From Dermatemys mawii (lineage: Eukaryota; Chordata; Testudines; Dermatemydidae), in assembly GCA_007922305.1 (NCBI GenBank), contig ML677460.1, forward strand, positions 1,150,509-1,214,508: DNA of 64,000 nucleotides, in the 5' to 3' direction. Within the stretch, counting starts at the first letter, position 1. Each line of letters opens with the position of its first letter. The notes under the pieces were generated by a model. It was not told where the DNA came from, made no database searches, and saw only the letters and a list, made by a program, of their open reading frames with translations. Below, one piece after another: positions 26,075 through 37,470 of the stretch. The translations under genes were made by a program, and so were the position numbers.

Positions 26075-27641
26075 TCTAGAAATGCCCCTAGGCTCCCCGC
26101 ACTCCACAGCAGGAATGAAAGGAGAAACTCCTATCACAGCACTGAGATCCAGACTGATGCATCAGGGGTGGGGGAAATTGACATCTTAGCTGCTGAACAG
26201 GAGCCAGGGCAGTTCTCTGGGAATTAAGGTTCCCAGCCTGACCCACCTGCTTCATTGCCGCCTGGAGTCCTGTGTAAACTTAGACTGTTCCCGAGGCCAG
26301 GCAGCTGCTCAGGGAGCTTTCCTAGTGTCACTGGCAGTGCAGGAATTTCCTACTCTAAGGGCTGAGTTCAGCCATGGGGAAAGGCAGCAGCTTTGCTCCC
26401 TCCTTCTAAACAGAGCGCCAAGGCCGTGGTTCTGAACCAGGGATTCAGAGCCCATTGGGGGGGCAGCAAGCAGGTTTCAGGGAGGGGTCTGCCAAAATAA
26501 ACCAGAAATCTGGGCTGACATTGGACTGAAATCCAAGCCTTATCACCTGGGACTGAAGCTGGTGCAACTTAACTTCACAGGGCCCCTGTGTTGTGGGGTC
26601 CTGCACAATTGCTCTGCTGGCCACCCCCTAACGACAGCCCTGGCTTTTAACTTACTGGACGTGCAGAAAAACTGTTGCTGTGGCATGGGTGGGCTGTGGA
26701 GTTTTTATATCATGTTGGGCAGGGGCCACGGAGAGAAAAAGGTTGGGAACCCCGGCTCCAGGGAATCCAGAGAATAAAGACTCCACCCGACTCTGGGCTG
26801 CCAACGCTCATGATTTTACCTTGAGTCTCATGAGAATTATTGTTTTCCTTAAAGCCCCAGCTCCTGGAGTCAGGTGGAGATGTGATGATTTCAGCCTTCG
26901 CTCTTAAAGACACAGGACGTTCCTAGCCCGTCTGCTTGTGGAGAAAGATTCAAAATGGGCACCCCGGTCTGCCCTAATGGCTCATCAAGCAAAAAGTCAA
27001 TAAACAGATCCCCAAAGCTATTAATTTTACAGAATCTCATAATTGTAAAGCCCAGCTCATGATTTTTGAGGAGTCTGACTCAGGGTTTTTGAATGTTCAG
27101 GGTTGGCCGTTCTGCAGACTGAGAGCTGGGCCCCCTCCTTCACATCCAGCACCCCCAGACTGTTCGAAAGCATAAACTCTGTCTTCTCTGTCACACTGCT
27201 GTCATGCAGCTTGGAATCCCCATTCCTAGACGGGCTTTTCCACAGACAGTGAATTCCCCACAGGCCTGTTCTGGGGGCTCCTAACCTCACATCACTGCTT
27301 TGTGACCCCAGGGACCCTGCAGGGACAGGAGCCCTATGCTGGACCCTGGGGAACCCCTAAAGCACCTGGGGGGAGGGGGCAGGGACACGAGGTTACCTCA
27401 GGTGACTCCTGGCCAGAAGCGCAGTGAGGGGTGCAAAGACAGGGGTTCTGTCCTGGCACTGCGGACTGCACTGCACCCTGGAGCAGTCAGCAGCAGATCT
27501 GGCTCCTAGGTGGAGGTGCGCAAGATGCAGCTCTGCATCCCCCTTGAAGGGTAAACAGGGAGAGAGTTTGCTCCTCTTTACTATGTGAGCAAATACAGGC
27601 AGGCTGGATTATTGCCAGGGCTGTAAGTAATAAACACAAAC

Positions 27642-27713
27642 TAGCAGAGGATGGTTTCTATTCATCGCCCTCTGGGTTCTGGGCCCAGCACACTTCTGCT
27701 GCGCCAGTATATG
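27642..27713 (-). tRNA. Initiator tRNA-Met-derived pseudogene, anticodon loop altered (copy C1)
   Basis: The reverse complement contains GGCGCAGCAGAAGTGTGCTG, GGCCCAGAACCCAGAGG and GAAACCATCCTCTGCTA, an initiator methionine tRNA backbone. The CAT anticodon reads CAG and the 5' acceptor strand is decayed. The equivalent sequence in copy C2 is at 54889. Confidence 0.75.
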
Positions 27714-29309
27714 CCTTCCTGAGTCACTCACAGTGCCACTCTCTGTAGTTGGCTGCACTCACAAGCTGTGCACACAGGAAAGTTGTGCCCATGGGATTTA
27801 GAGGCTTTCTAGGCAGGTGATTGTCCATGTGTCACATCTCTAAAGCTGAATTGAAGTGTAGTGGCTGCATTCGCCTCTGAGGTCTCCTCAGTCTAATGAT
27901 TCAGCAAAACTAGCCCCTTTCCCCACTTTTCCCCTAGTGAGATCCAGCCAGACACAGACATCCTCCCTGGCCCCCAGCCTGGCTGAACTTTGTTTTGCAG
28001 CAGGGCAGCCTGGGAGATGTAGTTTCTGAGAGGCGCCGGCTGGGAGAGGATGAGAGGTGGGGGAGAGTCACCCTGGCCTGGGAGACTTCCCTTACCTGGG
28101 CTGGAGAGGGCAGAAGTGCCCCCAGGGCAGGCTGGGAGATGTAGTTCCTGACTCTCCCAGGAGCGGAAGTGACATTAGCCAGGGGGATGCAGAGCTGGGA
28201 TGCAAACGTGCCCTGGATGCTGTAACTCGGGCGGGGTTGTTGGAGCCTCTCCCGGAGCCGGAGAAGAGTTTTGTGGGAGAGCCCGAGACAGGGACACTGC
28301 TGGGCTGGGGGAGGGGCACTCTCTGCTGGCAACAGGGCCTGGGGGGCCTAGGAAGGGGAGGCAAACCTCCGAGGTGGGAGAACTGGGAGGAAATGGATCT
28401 CACCCCAGCCACGTGGGGGTCACTCATGTGAATGAGGAGGAGTGTGGAGTGTCAGGAGATTCAAGCAGCCATCCAGGGGATTTTGATGACACGGTTATGG
28501 AGGAGGATGAAGCGGCTGGGGATAAAATCAGCTGGTCTTAATGGGGGGGTCAGAGGCTGCAATTATTACATTAAAAACTCTTCAGGGAAGTAGCTGGACA
28601 TGGTTGCCCAAAGTTTCTTTGTGTTCACATCTGTGCAGGAATGAGGCATAAAGCAGAGATGGGGGAGCGGCTCTGAACTGAAATCAGGTGTAGAGAGAAA
28701 TGTGTTCAAACCCAGTGAGACTCAAGGTGTGGAAGAAATAATGAGTGATCCCAGCTCCTTCCCCCAAGCCTTAGGCAGGGATTAGCTGCCAACAGCTGCG
28801 GCTGCTGCTCTGAAAGGAGGGGTATAAAATGTCTGCCTGTGGGTGCAGCCCACCAGCTGGTTCATCTGGGGCAGAAGGTGAGTGGCGGCTGGGCTCTGAA
28901 ATATGAACAGGGGTCTAAAGGAACCAGCCTCCTGTAGAGGTCGAGGATGCTGAGACAGTGGAGTCTCAGCATCACAGTCATCAAGAGTCAAAGTAGCTTG
29001 GGGGTGAGCAAGGGGGGCAATGGCACTAGTGGATTTTTTGTGCATCCCTTTCATGACTTGCCCACAACAACCTGGCAACCCCCAGCTTCCTCATTGCTCT
29101 GGGATTGTGCGCTCTGTGAGAAGGGGCCTCTAGGAATCGGTATTTCCAGCTGCATTAAAGAGTCATAAAGGAGAAGGGAAAGTTAATGCCTTCAAAAAAT
29201 CTCTCTGTGTATGTGTTGGCTGGATGGGGGGGGGGGTTAGAAACCCCTCTGCTCTAGTTTCTTTTCTCTGATTTCCTTTAGAAAATCTGAAGTAGGGAGT
29301 AGAAACAGT

Positions 29310-29382
29310 TGCCCTCTCTGAGGCTTGAACACAAGAGCTTCAGACTATGAGACTGATGCGCTTCCAACTGCACCAAGAAGGC
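29310..29382 (-). tRNA. tRNA-Met(CAT) elongator, near-intact
   Basis: The reverse complement starts GCCTTCTTGGTGCAG and ends AGAGAGGGCA, with anticodon arm TCAGTCTCATAGTCTGA (CAT). The acceptor stem GCCTTCT/AGAGGGC pairs in full. The T stem has a mismatch and loop position 38 is changed, so function is doubtful. Confidence 0.7.
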
Positions 29383-30604
29383 TTGAGAGGGCCTTAAGCT
29401 CAGTGAACATAGGACCCTCCTACAGCAGTGACTGGGGCAGGGAAGGGATCTGAGAATTGGGAGTGGGGGAAGAGGTCTGGGGGAAGATCACGGAAGAATC
29501 CCAGAATTGTGGGAAGTGGGCAGCATGGGGAGCATGGGGAAGAGTGACTCTGTCCTTTTAAACTCACCATCAGCAGACTAGGCAGGCTGGAAAGAATGAC
29601 ATATTTGTTGGTAAATGTCAGTTTCTGTGTAAACGCAGAACCCGATGGCAAAATATTTCCATCTATAATCCTCAGAAATGACAGATGGGCAAAGTAAAAA
29701 ATACGCTGCTTGAGAACGTATCCTACTCTAATCCTATAGGGGTCCCTTATGCCTTAGGCGCCACCATGTTGCATTTCCCTCCTCATTTACACACAGGGAC
29801 ACGATTTCCTTTGCACAGATCCATGAACAGCAAAACCCTCCTGTGTCTCTTTTCTGATCCAGAGCATCAGTTCCACTGAAACCTTCTCTCCTCCAGTGGC
29901 AATGGTCAGACAGAGGGGATGTGGCCAACTTCCCTCTGGCAGTGAGATATTCACTCTCCTCTTTCTTCATGATGCTGTTATTCCATGAATCATCAAGGAT
30001 GGAATAAAAGGCTGCATTTACTCCAGGCTGAGGAAAGAAAGGAGCCACCAACTCACCAAAAAATCTCAGTGCCCCCAAGAAAACCTGCCCCTGCTATTGG
30101 AGTCACTGATGTGCTGGGACTATGATGGGGAAAAGGTGTGTCTGAATTGTCATGGCAGGGAGTTAACAATGGACAGCAATGTCATTCCCTACAAACACAC
30201 TCTAGTCATGGTCCAGCCAGTAGGGAAATGACCAGAAATTCTTCCTGTTCAGCCAGAGACACACTTACACAACAGCCCCCTGGAAAAGTCTCCCCAACAG
30301 TGGCCCCAGGACTGGAGGACTCTCACTGCCCGCTACGGCCCGGGGGCTGCAGCAGGGGCACAGAGCTCCTCTGGCCTTGGGCCCACAGCAGGGGTGTGTG
30401 TAAAGGAGTGAGCTGGGTGGGACAGTGTGGGAAGGGATAGAACAGAGGTGACTAGCGAATGGGGCTGTGGGTGGAAGAGCACAGGGCTGCAGGCAGAAGG
30501 GGGTGGGGCCAAGGTTCTGGTGCCAGGGCCCCTGCACTTGTTCTCCCTTTCCCTGGGCTTTGGCATCACTACCCCCTGCTTAGCCAGTAGGGGTCAGTTT
30601 AGAG

Positions 30605-30900
30605 CAGTGGTCCCAAAAATGAGGGGCATGCCTCCAAGGGGGGCACAGAGGAATATTAATGGAGGCACCTTAGGGACCAAGCCAGCCCCCAAAGAGAACA
30701 GGGAGGAGCACAACTCAGCCCCCAGCTCTTCCCAACCCGGTCCCTTGGCTCCCGGGCTGGCCTCATCCTCCTTACTCCTGTTCACAGCCGTCTCCACAGG
30801 AAGCCCCAGCGCCACTCCCAGTCCTGGTTCTTGACTGCAGCTTCAGAGGGGCTGCAGACACGGATCAGAGGGCACAACGTGAAAAGTTTGGGGACCACTA
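30605..30900. mobile_element. MITE with CAGTGGTCCC-type terminal inverted repeats
   Basis: Starts CAGTGGTCCCAAAAATG and ends AAAAGTTTGGGGACCACTA; the ends are near-perfect inverted repeats. The inner sequence matches the left-arm copy at 21105-21385. The end motif suggests a hAT type, but no clear target duplication was found. Confidence 0.65.
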
Positions 30901-31294
30901 GATTAGGGTGACGTCCTTAATCACTTCTCTACAGGCAAATAAAAGTTATTCCTCACCCGCCTGGCCCCTCCACCAGGATGGACTAGCTGTGTTCTGCTGC
31001 CCTTCACTCAGGCAGGATGGATAATAACATTTCATTGTGCATGTGTGATTTGTAACCCAACACCAGCCAAAAGTGGATATTTTGGCAAAGTGGCCCCATC
31101 CTGCTGCATACCTGGGCAAAATAGGCATTTCTGTGCAAACACAGTCTGTTCTGGAAGTCTTTCCCCAGCTCTTCACTGGATATGAGGGGGGAGCTCATTT
31201 AGACCCTGATTACACTTAGTATTTAAAGACTTCTTATTGTCCCTACCTCTGCTGACCTTAGATTTCTCCTCCCATCCCTTTCTTTACTAGCTCA

Positions 31295-31376
31295 GATGAG
31301 GTGACTGAGTGGTTAAGGCAATGGATCACTAACCCATTATACTCTGTATGCATGGGTTCGAATCCCATCTTAATTG
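31295..31376 (+). tRNA. tRNA-Ser-like pseudogene with ACT in place of GCT
   Basis: GATGAGGTGACTGAGTGGTT, an 11-14 base variable arm and CATGGGTTCGAATCCCATC give a serine tRNA of full length. The anticodon loop reads TCACTAA: position 33 is C rather than the invariant T, and 34-36 read ACT. The 3' acceptor strand does not pair well. Paralogue of 21010-21082. Confidence 0.7.
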
Positions 31377-31504
31377 GCTGCATTCACTCTTCTACACACA
31401 ACTGTCTTCCCTGTTGGTATAATAACAAACCAACCCATGTTGCCTCCTGCAAACAAAAACCTCCTCAGACTCCCCTGGTTCTAAATAAAATCTGCTCATA
31501 ACCC

Positions 31505-31860
31505 TTCAGTTGGCAGCAACAAGCTTTGGTATCTAGGGTTCTGTTCCAATAACACAATGCAAAACAGGCTCAAGTCCCCACCCAATGACTGGGACAAATA
31601 TATACCAACCCCCATGTGCTCTTAAGAGGCAATACTTCCCTTGTCACTAGCACAGTGTCTGAGTGTAACAAAAGCCTCTTAATAACAGAGAGGAACAATG
31701 TGGTGGTATGTTGGGGAAACACCCCAAACAGGATTCATAACACAAACCATGAGCAAAAACCCACCCCAAGCAAATGGGGACTTGTCCCTTCCCTTTGGTT
31801 CTTCAGTCCAGCAACCCAAAAATCACCCAACATCCCAAAAGTTCAACAACCCCAAAGTCT
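31505..31860 (-). mobile_element. Truncated old LTR fragment (right arm copy)
   Basis: GTTGGCAGCAACAAGCTTTG, CACCCAATGACTGGGACAAA and GAGGCAATACTTCCCTTGTC are the reverse complement of the 3' part of the 1.4-kb LTR family. It lies at the mirror position of 20520-20892, so the insertion predates the inverted duplication. Confidence 0.65.
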
Positions 31861-32173
31861 CTGTCCCTGGTCAGTGCAGGGAGAGGTACAGGCCTCCCCC
31901 AGCACTGCAGACATGTGATCCTCCCCCAACTCCACTCCTCTTGCAGACCCCTCATGCTCCTCCAGGTCCTGGCCAGCAGCCCTGACACCTGCACCCCTCT
32001 CCAACTGGGGGGCCTGAGCCCCACTCTCCTCACCACTCTCTCGAAGGAAAGCCAAATGCTGGGTGAGGCCTAACGCTGACGGTGCAGTTCTTTCAGGCTC
32101 TCCGCAGAGCTCACATCACTCTGCTGGAGGAGGGAGCCCTAAATACAAACATTCCTCACACCCTGCCTCAGAC

Positions 32174-32658
32174 TGTTAAGAAAATGATTGTTAGGAAAAT
32201 GTAACTTAGAATGTTGTAGTATGATTTTAAAATAACCTTAGACTTATAATCTCACTCCCTGTATATGTACTATTGACCCCTAGTTTAACATGCATTTTAA
32301 ACTTGCATTCACCCTGTCACAGATGTGCAGGCATCATAGTGTCTAAGTACCCCTAAGTGTTTTGAACCTCCTGTTTACCAGACATGTAAATGAAATAGAT
32401 TAAGACCAACAATGGATGTAATAGCCATTAAGTGTTCCCACCTGTGTAAGTGGATTGAAAGTCCCCCTCCCTTATCAACACAGGGGTATAAAATATCCTC
32501 ACACATGTATTGAGTTGAGCCAGTTGTTTGGGTGATAACCCCTTCTGACTCCTTATTGCTTGCAATAAATCTTGTTTTTCCAGAAGTCTACTGAGTTATG
32601 CCTGTCCTTTGAGGTGTATTGGACTGAACTCCAAAGGAAATAAGCAGTTTTTGCAACA
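32174..32658 (+). repeat. 5' LTR of provirus
   Basis: 485 bp from TGTTAAGAAAATG to TTTTTGCAACA. A TATA box (GGTATAAAATA, TATAAAA at 32488-32494) and a polyadenylation signal (AATAAA at 32574-32579) give a normal U3-R-U5 order. By eye about eight substitutions separate it from the 3' LTR, close to 98.4% identity, with no length difference. Confidence 0.92.
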
Positions 32659-32662
32659 ATTC

Positions 32663-32680
32663 TGGCGCCCCAGATGGGAC
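32663..32680 (+). promoter_or_regulatory. Primer-binding site, tRNA-Arg type
   Basis: TGGCGCCCCAGATGGGAC starts four bases after the LTR. It is complementary at 17 of 18 positions to the 3' end of vertebrate tRNA-Arg(CCT) as I recall it, not to the proline or lysine tRNAs used by many other retroviruses. Confidence 0.75.
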
Positions 32681-32870
32681 AGCCTTTGGATGACTTCGGG
32701 ATCACCGCGGACCAACGAGAGGAAGGATAGTGCGCACCGGGCAGTTTTTGCCCTTCCTAACTCTCGACCCGACCTGCGGTGATACCCGGAATGTTAAAAC
32801 GTGAGTCCCTACAAATCAGGCAAGACCAGAGGCTTCTGGAGTTTGGTAGGCGCCTGGGAAACAGAGCGGT

Positions 32871-32876
32871 GTAAGT
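32871..32876 (+). promoter_or_regulatory. Candidate retroviral splice donor in leader
   Basis: GCGGTGTAAGTATC contains the strong donor GTAAGT about 100 bases before the gag ATG, the expected place for the major donor used to make env mRNA. Confidence 0.5.
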
Positions 32877-32977
32877 ATCTCCATTACTCTCATTGTTAAT
32901 TTGTTTGGTGATTTTAGTACTTTTGTACTAAATTAATTCGCTGTTTGTAGATTCCTTGTGAGTCATTTGGTATAGCA

Positions 32978-34939
32978 ATGGGATCGGGTCGCTCCCGAAT
33001 GGAAGATTCCGCCTTTCCCTTGGGTTGTATGTTACGTAACTTTGGTAAATTTAAGAGTAATCATGGTATTAAGATGACTAAAGATGAGTTGATTATGTTT
33101 TGTCAGTTGGAATGGACCACGTTCGGTCTTGGTTGGCCCGATTCAGGGTCCTTTGATGTAGACCTCACAACTAAGGTTTATAAAACGGTGGTTACAAATC
33201 AATACTGGGACCAGTTCCCCTATATTGATTGTTGGCTAACAGTATGTCAGGATCGGCCCCCCTGGCTTATTAAATGTGCCTCTAAATTATGTAAACAAAT
33301 GCGCCTAGGGGTTCCCAAGCCTTGTCCGGCTATTCTCTGCAAGCCTGCAGAGGATGCTTGTCTCGAGACTGTAATGCCATCAGCCCCCCCTTATAGGCCA
33401 CCCACCCCCATTCCCTCAGGAAGTGGTCCAACTGGCCCATCTCTGTCTGTTACTAGCCCCGTTCAACTGGCTAGTCCCCTGACACCAGAGGACAGTCCCG
33501 CCCAAGGGGGAGCAAATGGAATCAGTGACATAATTGCTGAATTTGACCCCCTTTCCCCAAGCCGTCACACGGGACCTGCCTCAAATACTCGAAGTCATGA
33601 TTTAATAAACCGAGCCTGCCCCATGCAAAAAGTAATGTCCCCCACTGGCCGAACATCTTTCCTCTATGCCCCCTTTACTACCACGGACTTATTTAATTGG
33701 AAAAGCAAAAACCCCTCTCACGGGGAAGATCCCATGGTACAGATAAGGGTGGGTGGCAAGGAATATAAAGCTCTAGTGGATACCGGGGCTACGTATTCTA
33801 TGATCCCTGCAAAACCCCCTTCTGCTGAAGAAAGTGGAAAACATGTAATAATAGAAGGAATTGAGGGAAAACAGAGTAAACTGCCTGTATATAAGCCCTT
33901 GCTTACAAAAATCGGGGACAATATGCTAGAGCATGCCTTTATTGTTTCACCTACATGCCCCGTTGCTCTGTTAGGACGAGATATCCTAACCAAACTACAA
34001 GTTGAAATCTTTTTCCAAGAACAGATTGTAGTACACCTACCAGGAAAACAGGGTTCAAACTGTCAAATGGCCCTCTTTAACAAGGAGTCAACTACCTGCA
34101 CAGGGAACATTGAAGCCTTAGAAGGAATAAACCCTGATGTTTGGGCAGATGGAAACCCTCCAAGGGCGACATCTGTACCCCCTGTGAAAATACCACTAAA
34201 AGAAAAAGAAAGCCCTGTCTGTGTAAAACAGTACCCTTTGTCCAAAGCAGCTCGTCTGGGTTTAAAGCCCCTCATCGAAAAATTCAAGCAGTGGGGCTGG
34301 CTAGTGGAGGGGTCATCCCCTTTCAATACCCCCATATTGGGAGTGCCTAAGCCAGATGGTACCTATAGATTGGTGCATGACTTAAGAGCAATAAATAAGA
34401 AGGTTATTGTAGACCACCCTATGGTCCCGAACCCTCACACCATTCTAACACAGATTCCACCTGCAGCAGCCGTTTTTACAGTGGATTTAAAGGATGCTTT
34501 CTTCTCAATACCATTAGAAAAGGAAAGCTGGAAATTGTTTGCTTTTGAATGGGAGGACCCAGAAACTCACTATAAGACTCAGTTAATGTGGACTGTTTTA
34601 CCTCAAGGTTTTGTGTCATCCCCCCATCTTTTTGGAACAGCATTGCAGAAAGATTTAGAAAACTGGAAAAGCCAGCATTCAGAGATTGCCTTGCTCCACT
34701 ATGTTGATGACTTGTTAATTGCCAGTCCTGATCTGCAAGTGGGGAAAAGAACAACCGAGTCTCTGCTAAATATTCTAGGGGAGAAAGGGTATAAAGTTTC
34801 ACGGGAAAAAGCCCAGATATGCCAACCGAAGGTTACCTTCCTGGGATATGAAATTGAGAAAGGGGTACGAGCTCTCAGCAAAGAGAGAATCAGGGCAATT
34901 CAAGATATGCCTGCCCCAACCAACCCTAGAGAACTATGA
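32978..34939 (+). pseudogene. ERV gag-protease-reverse transcriptase frame (internally deleted)
   Basis: Starts ATGGGATCG with Met-Gly, a myristoylation context. Residues 1-125 resemble gammaretroviral matrix (EWTTFGLGWPDSGSFD at 45-60; PYIDCW at 81). A late-domain-like PSAPPY lies at 134-139. Residues 214-252 match the start of capsid (FNWKSKNP). At about 252 the frame passes directly into protease (LVDTGATYS at 266-274; LLGRDIL at 331), so the rest of capsid and all of nucleocapsid are missing without loss of frame. Reverse transcriptase follows: VPKPDGTYR, VDLKDAFF at 502, LPQGFVSSP at 541, YVDD at 575-578. The frame ends at TGA 34937-34939 in the connection region; the same frame stays open beyond it, so this is a point nonsense change in an Arg position, not the natural gag-pol stop. 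Confidence 0.88.
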
Positions 34940-36070
34940 GCCTTCTTAGGTCTGACTGGATTCTGCAGACTATGGATCCCAGACTATGGTAACAAGGCTA
35001 AACTTTTATATGAATCTCTCACTAAGGAAGGCCTCACAAATTGGAAATGGACTAGTGAGCATCAGCATGCTTTTGAACTGTTAAAAGCAGCCTTAATGCA
35101 GCCTCCGGCTCTCATGATTCCTAATGAGCACAAGCCCTATAGACTCTACGTACATGAGAATAAGGGCATTGCTTCGGGAGTTCTAACTCAGCCGGTAGGC
35201 CCAACCTGGAAACCTGTGGGCTATTACTCAAAGGTACTGGACCCGGTAGCCAAGGGGTGGCCGGCTTGCCTGCGAGCTGTAGCAGCAACTGCAACCATAG
35301 TGACAGAAGCCCAAAAGATAGCAATGGGAGCAGATATGGACATACACACTCCACATGGGGTCCCCCAGATTCTTGGAATAGAAGGTGGGAAATTCTTAAG
35401 CCCTTCTCGACAATCCAGATATGAAATCTTCCTATTGTCTAACCAAGGGCTTACATTTAAACATACTACAGCTTTAAATCCAGCTACCCTTCTCCCTGAG
35501 CCAGGACCACCTAACCATGATTGTTTAGAAGTACTTACAGAGACGGTGCTAATTCGACCAGACCTGCAGGACGATCCTGTGGAAAACCCAGACGAGGAAT
35601 TTTTCGTGGACGGATCTAGCAGTATGGTACAAGGCACCAGACAGACGGGCTGCGCTGTTGTGACCCTGACTGAAATACTGTGGAAGGAGAAGCTCCCCGC
35701 CAGCTGGTCAGCGCAAGCAGCAGAACTCACTGCATTGACAAGAGCCCTCTGGCTGGGGACAGACAAGAGGTCTGTATTGTCTTCTCTCCACAGATTCGCT
35801 GCACCCTTCCAGAGTCTGCCCCTGGACACTCCTATCCACAACTTCCAGCCAGGAGATCAGGTGTTGGTACAGAAGTGGAAAAAGGACCCTTTGTCTGAGA
35901 GGTGGGACGGACCTTGTCAAGTTTTACTCACAACACACACGGCTGTAAAACTTGAGAACAGTGACAAATGGACACATTGTTCACGTATTAAAAAGTACAC
36001 CCCACCTCTCCTCCGGAATCCTGAGACTCCACCTAAGGACGACTGGACTGTTACTTGCCTGGATCCTCTG
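34940..36070 (+). pseudogene. ERV pol, distal part: RT connection, RNase H and integrase C-terminus
   Basis: Continues in the same frame as the upstream gag-pol sequence, beginning AFLGLTGFCRLW. RNase H is recognisable by FFVDGSSS near 35600 and AAELTALTRAL near 35720, holding the first acidic catalytic residues. After about 35765 the sequence jumps to the integrase C-terminal barrel (PGDQVLVQKWKKDP, RWDGPCQVLLTTHTAVKLE), so the end of RNase H, the zinc domain and the DDE core of integrase are deleted, again without frame loss. The frame is interrupted at 36071 by another LTR. A second frame through 35953-36070 holds a hydrophobic run, apparently the env signal peptide overlapping pol. Confidence 0.85.
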
Positions 36071-37450
36071 TGTAACCCTTCTGCCCATCAGAGTTGGCAG
36101 CAACAAGGGCCGGGTTCAGTATCCAGGGGTTCCATTCCAATAGCACAATACAAAAACCGGCTCGAGCCCCCACCCAGTGACCTGGGACAACCATATACCA
36201 CCCCTCTGGGCGTCTGTAAGAGACAATACTTCCCCTCTCGCAAGCACAGAGTCTGAGTGTACCAAAGCCTTTTAATAACAGGGAGAAACAATGTGGCATT
36301 ATATTGGGGAAACACCACAAACAAGGTTAATAAACCAAAGCATGAACCAGAAGCCCCCCTCCCAGCAAATAGGCCATGGCCTTGCCTTCCCTTTGGCTCT
36401 TGAGTTCCACAACCCCAAAAAGTCACTCAATAGTCCCAAAAGTCCAACAGCCCAAGAGTCTCTGTCCTTGGTCCGTGCAGAGTTCAAAAGTCAATTGGCA
36501 GAGTCTTACCTCCAGCCTGGGTGGAGATGGAGGGTAGGGCACGGGGCACCTTACGTGGTCCGAGGCCGACCACGCCGCCTCTCCATGAGGTTCCGCTCCA
36601 GCTCTCCCCGCAATCGGCTCTGCTCCGCTCTGCTGGCTGTCCCACGAACCGCTCTGCCCATCGATCCGCTAGCTGCTCTGCTAGCCAACACACCAACAGC
36701 TCTGCCGCGCTGGTCACTCTGCCCGCAGCACCCACGCCTCTGCTAGGTGACAGACAGACAGCTCTGCTGCGCCGGTCACTCTGCCCACAGCACCAATACC
36801 TCCACTAGTCAACAGACAACTGTGCTGTACCAGTCACTCTGCACTTTTTTCCAGGTCCCCCCTACTTAAGACAGTGCTCAGTGATTTCTTTAGCTCTTAG
36901 GTGATTTCAGCTCACAGTAGGGGAGCCTTAGTGCACGTGCACCAATGAGCCCAAAGCAATTGTCAGCTCAGCAGCCTGGAACCAGGCTCTTAATGGCAGC
37001 AAAATTCAATTCTCACATTCCACAGTGGAGAGAGACAGGGTGCAATAGGCCAGGGAGGCCCTCAGACAAAGCCCTCACCAAAAGGTATAGGTGCTTGTCC
37101 ACCACCTCTCTCAATCTCACAGTGCTCTGAAAACGCATGGCCCTTGCCCAGTGAGTGCTACCTAGATGATGGCGAGTCTCTCCATCATAACACGGGCCAA
37201 GTACATGTCCATAGTCCTTCATTCACATAATCACAGTAACATCACTTTATCATTCCTGCCCCAATAACATAGAAACTGGGGCTCCCTCATCAGCCGAAGT
37301 GGCCATGTGGGCTGCTGTGGACTCAGGCTAGGCGCAGTGGGTGTGTCTATGCAAATTGATCAGCCCCAGACTTATTTTGCAAGGCTCACTGCAATTCCCA
37401 TAGTTCGCCACCAGATGTCAGAATATATCTCATTCCTGACACTGCTTACA
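36071..37450 (-). mobile_element. Solo LTR nested in provirus, 1380 bp, 4-bp target duplication TCTG
   Basis: Starts TGTAACCCTTCTG and ends CTGCTTACA, flanked by TCTG at 36067-36070 and 37451-37454. It matches 51306-52777 in inverted orientation and 55578-56997 in the same orientation. The GC-rich centre has two units of a ~58-bp tandem repeat. It is unrelated to the host provirus LTR. It lies within the env signal-peptide coding region, separating that from the rest of env. Confidence 0.9.
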
Positions 37451-37470
37451 TCTGCGACTCCGACTTAACC

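Larger units (their letters stand above)
24690..28525 (+). repeat. Segmental duplication copy C1
   Basis: This segment matches 54140-59062 in inverted orientation over its whole length, including a CR1 copy, an initiator-tRNA-derived sequence, and the stretches around GATGTAGTTCCTGACTCTCC and CCTGGCCTGGGAGACTTCCC. Differences are clean insertions: a MITE at 25814-26074 here, and a solo LTR at 55578-56997 in the other copy. Similarity fades near GGAGGAGGATG at 28510-28525. Confidence 0.85.
29420..31860 (-). repeat. Right arm of the imperfect inverted duplication
   Basis: Inverted counterpart of 20520-22960. It keeps the fuller serine tRNA and the undisturbed MITE, but lacks the block with tRNA-Thr, tRNA-Cys and CR1 tail present in the left arm at 21386-21806. 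Confidence 0.85.

Noticed and set aside
28815..28830. TATA-like GGTATAAAATG as a promoter
   Set aside because: No gene or transcript-like structure follows, and the stretch lies in a repeat-rich spacer.
34937..34939. TGA as a natural gag-pol readthrough codon
   Set aside because: It lies after the YVDD motif in the RT connection region, far from a gag-pol border, and replaces a conserved Arg position, so it is a nonsense mutation.
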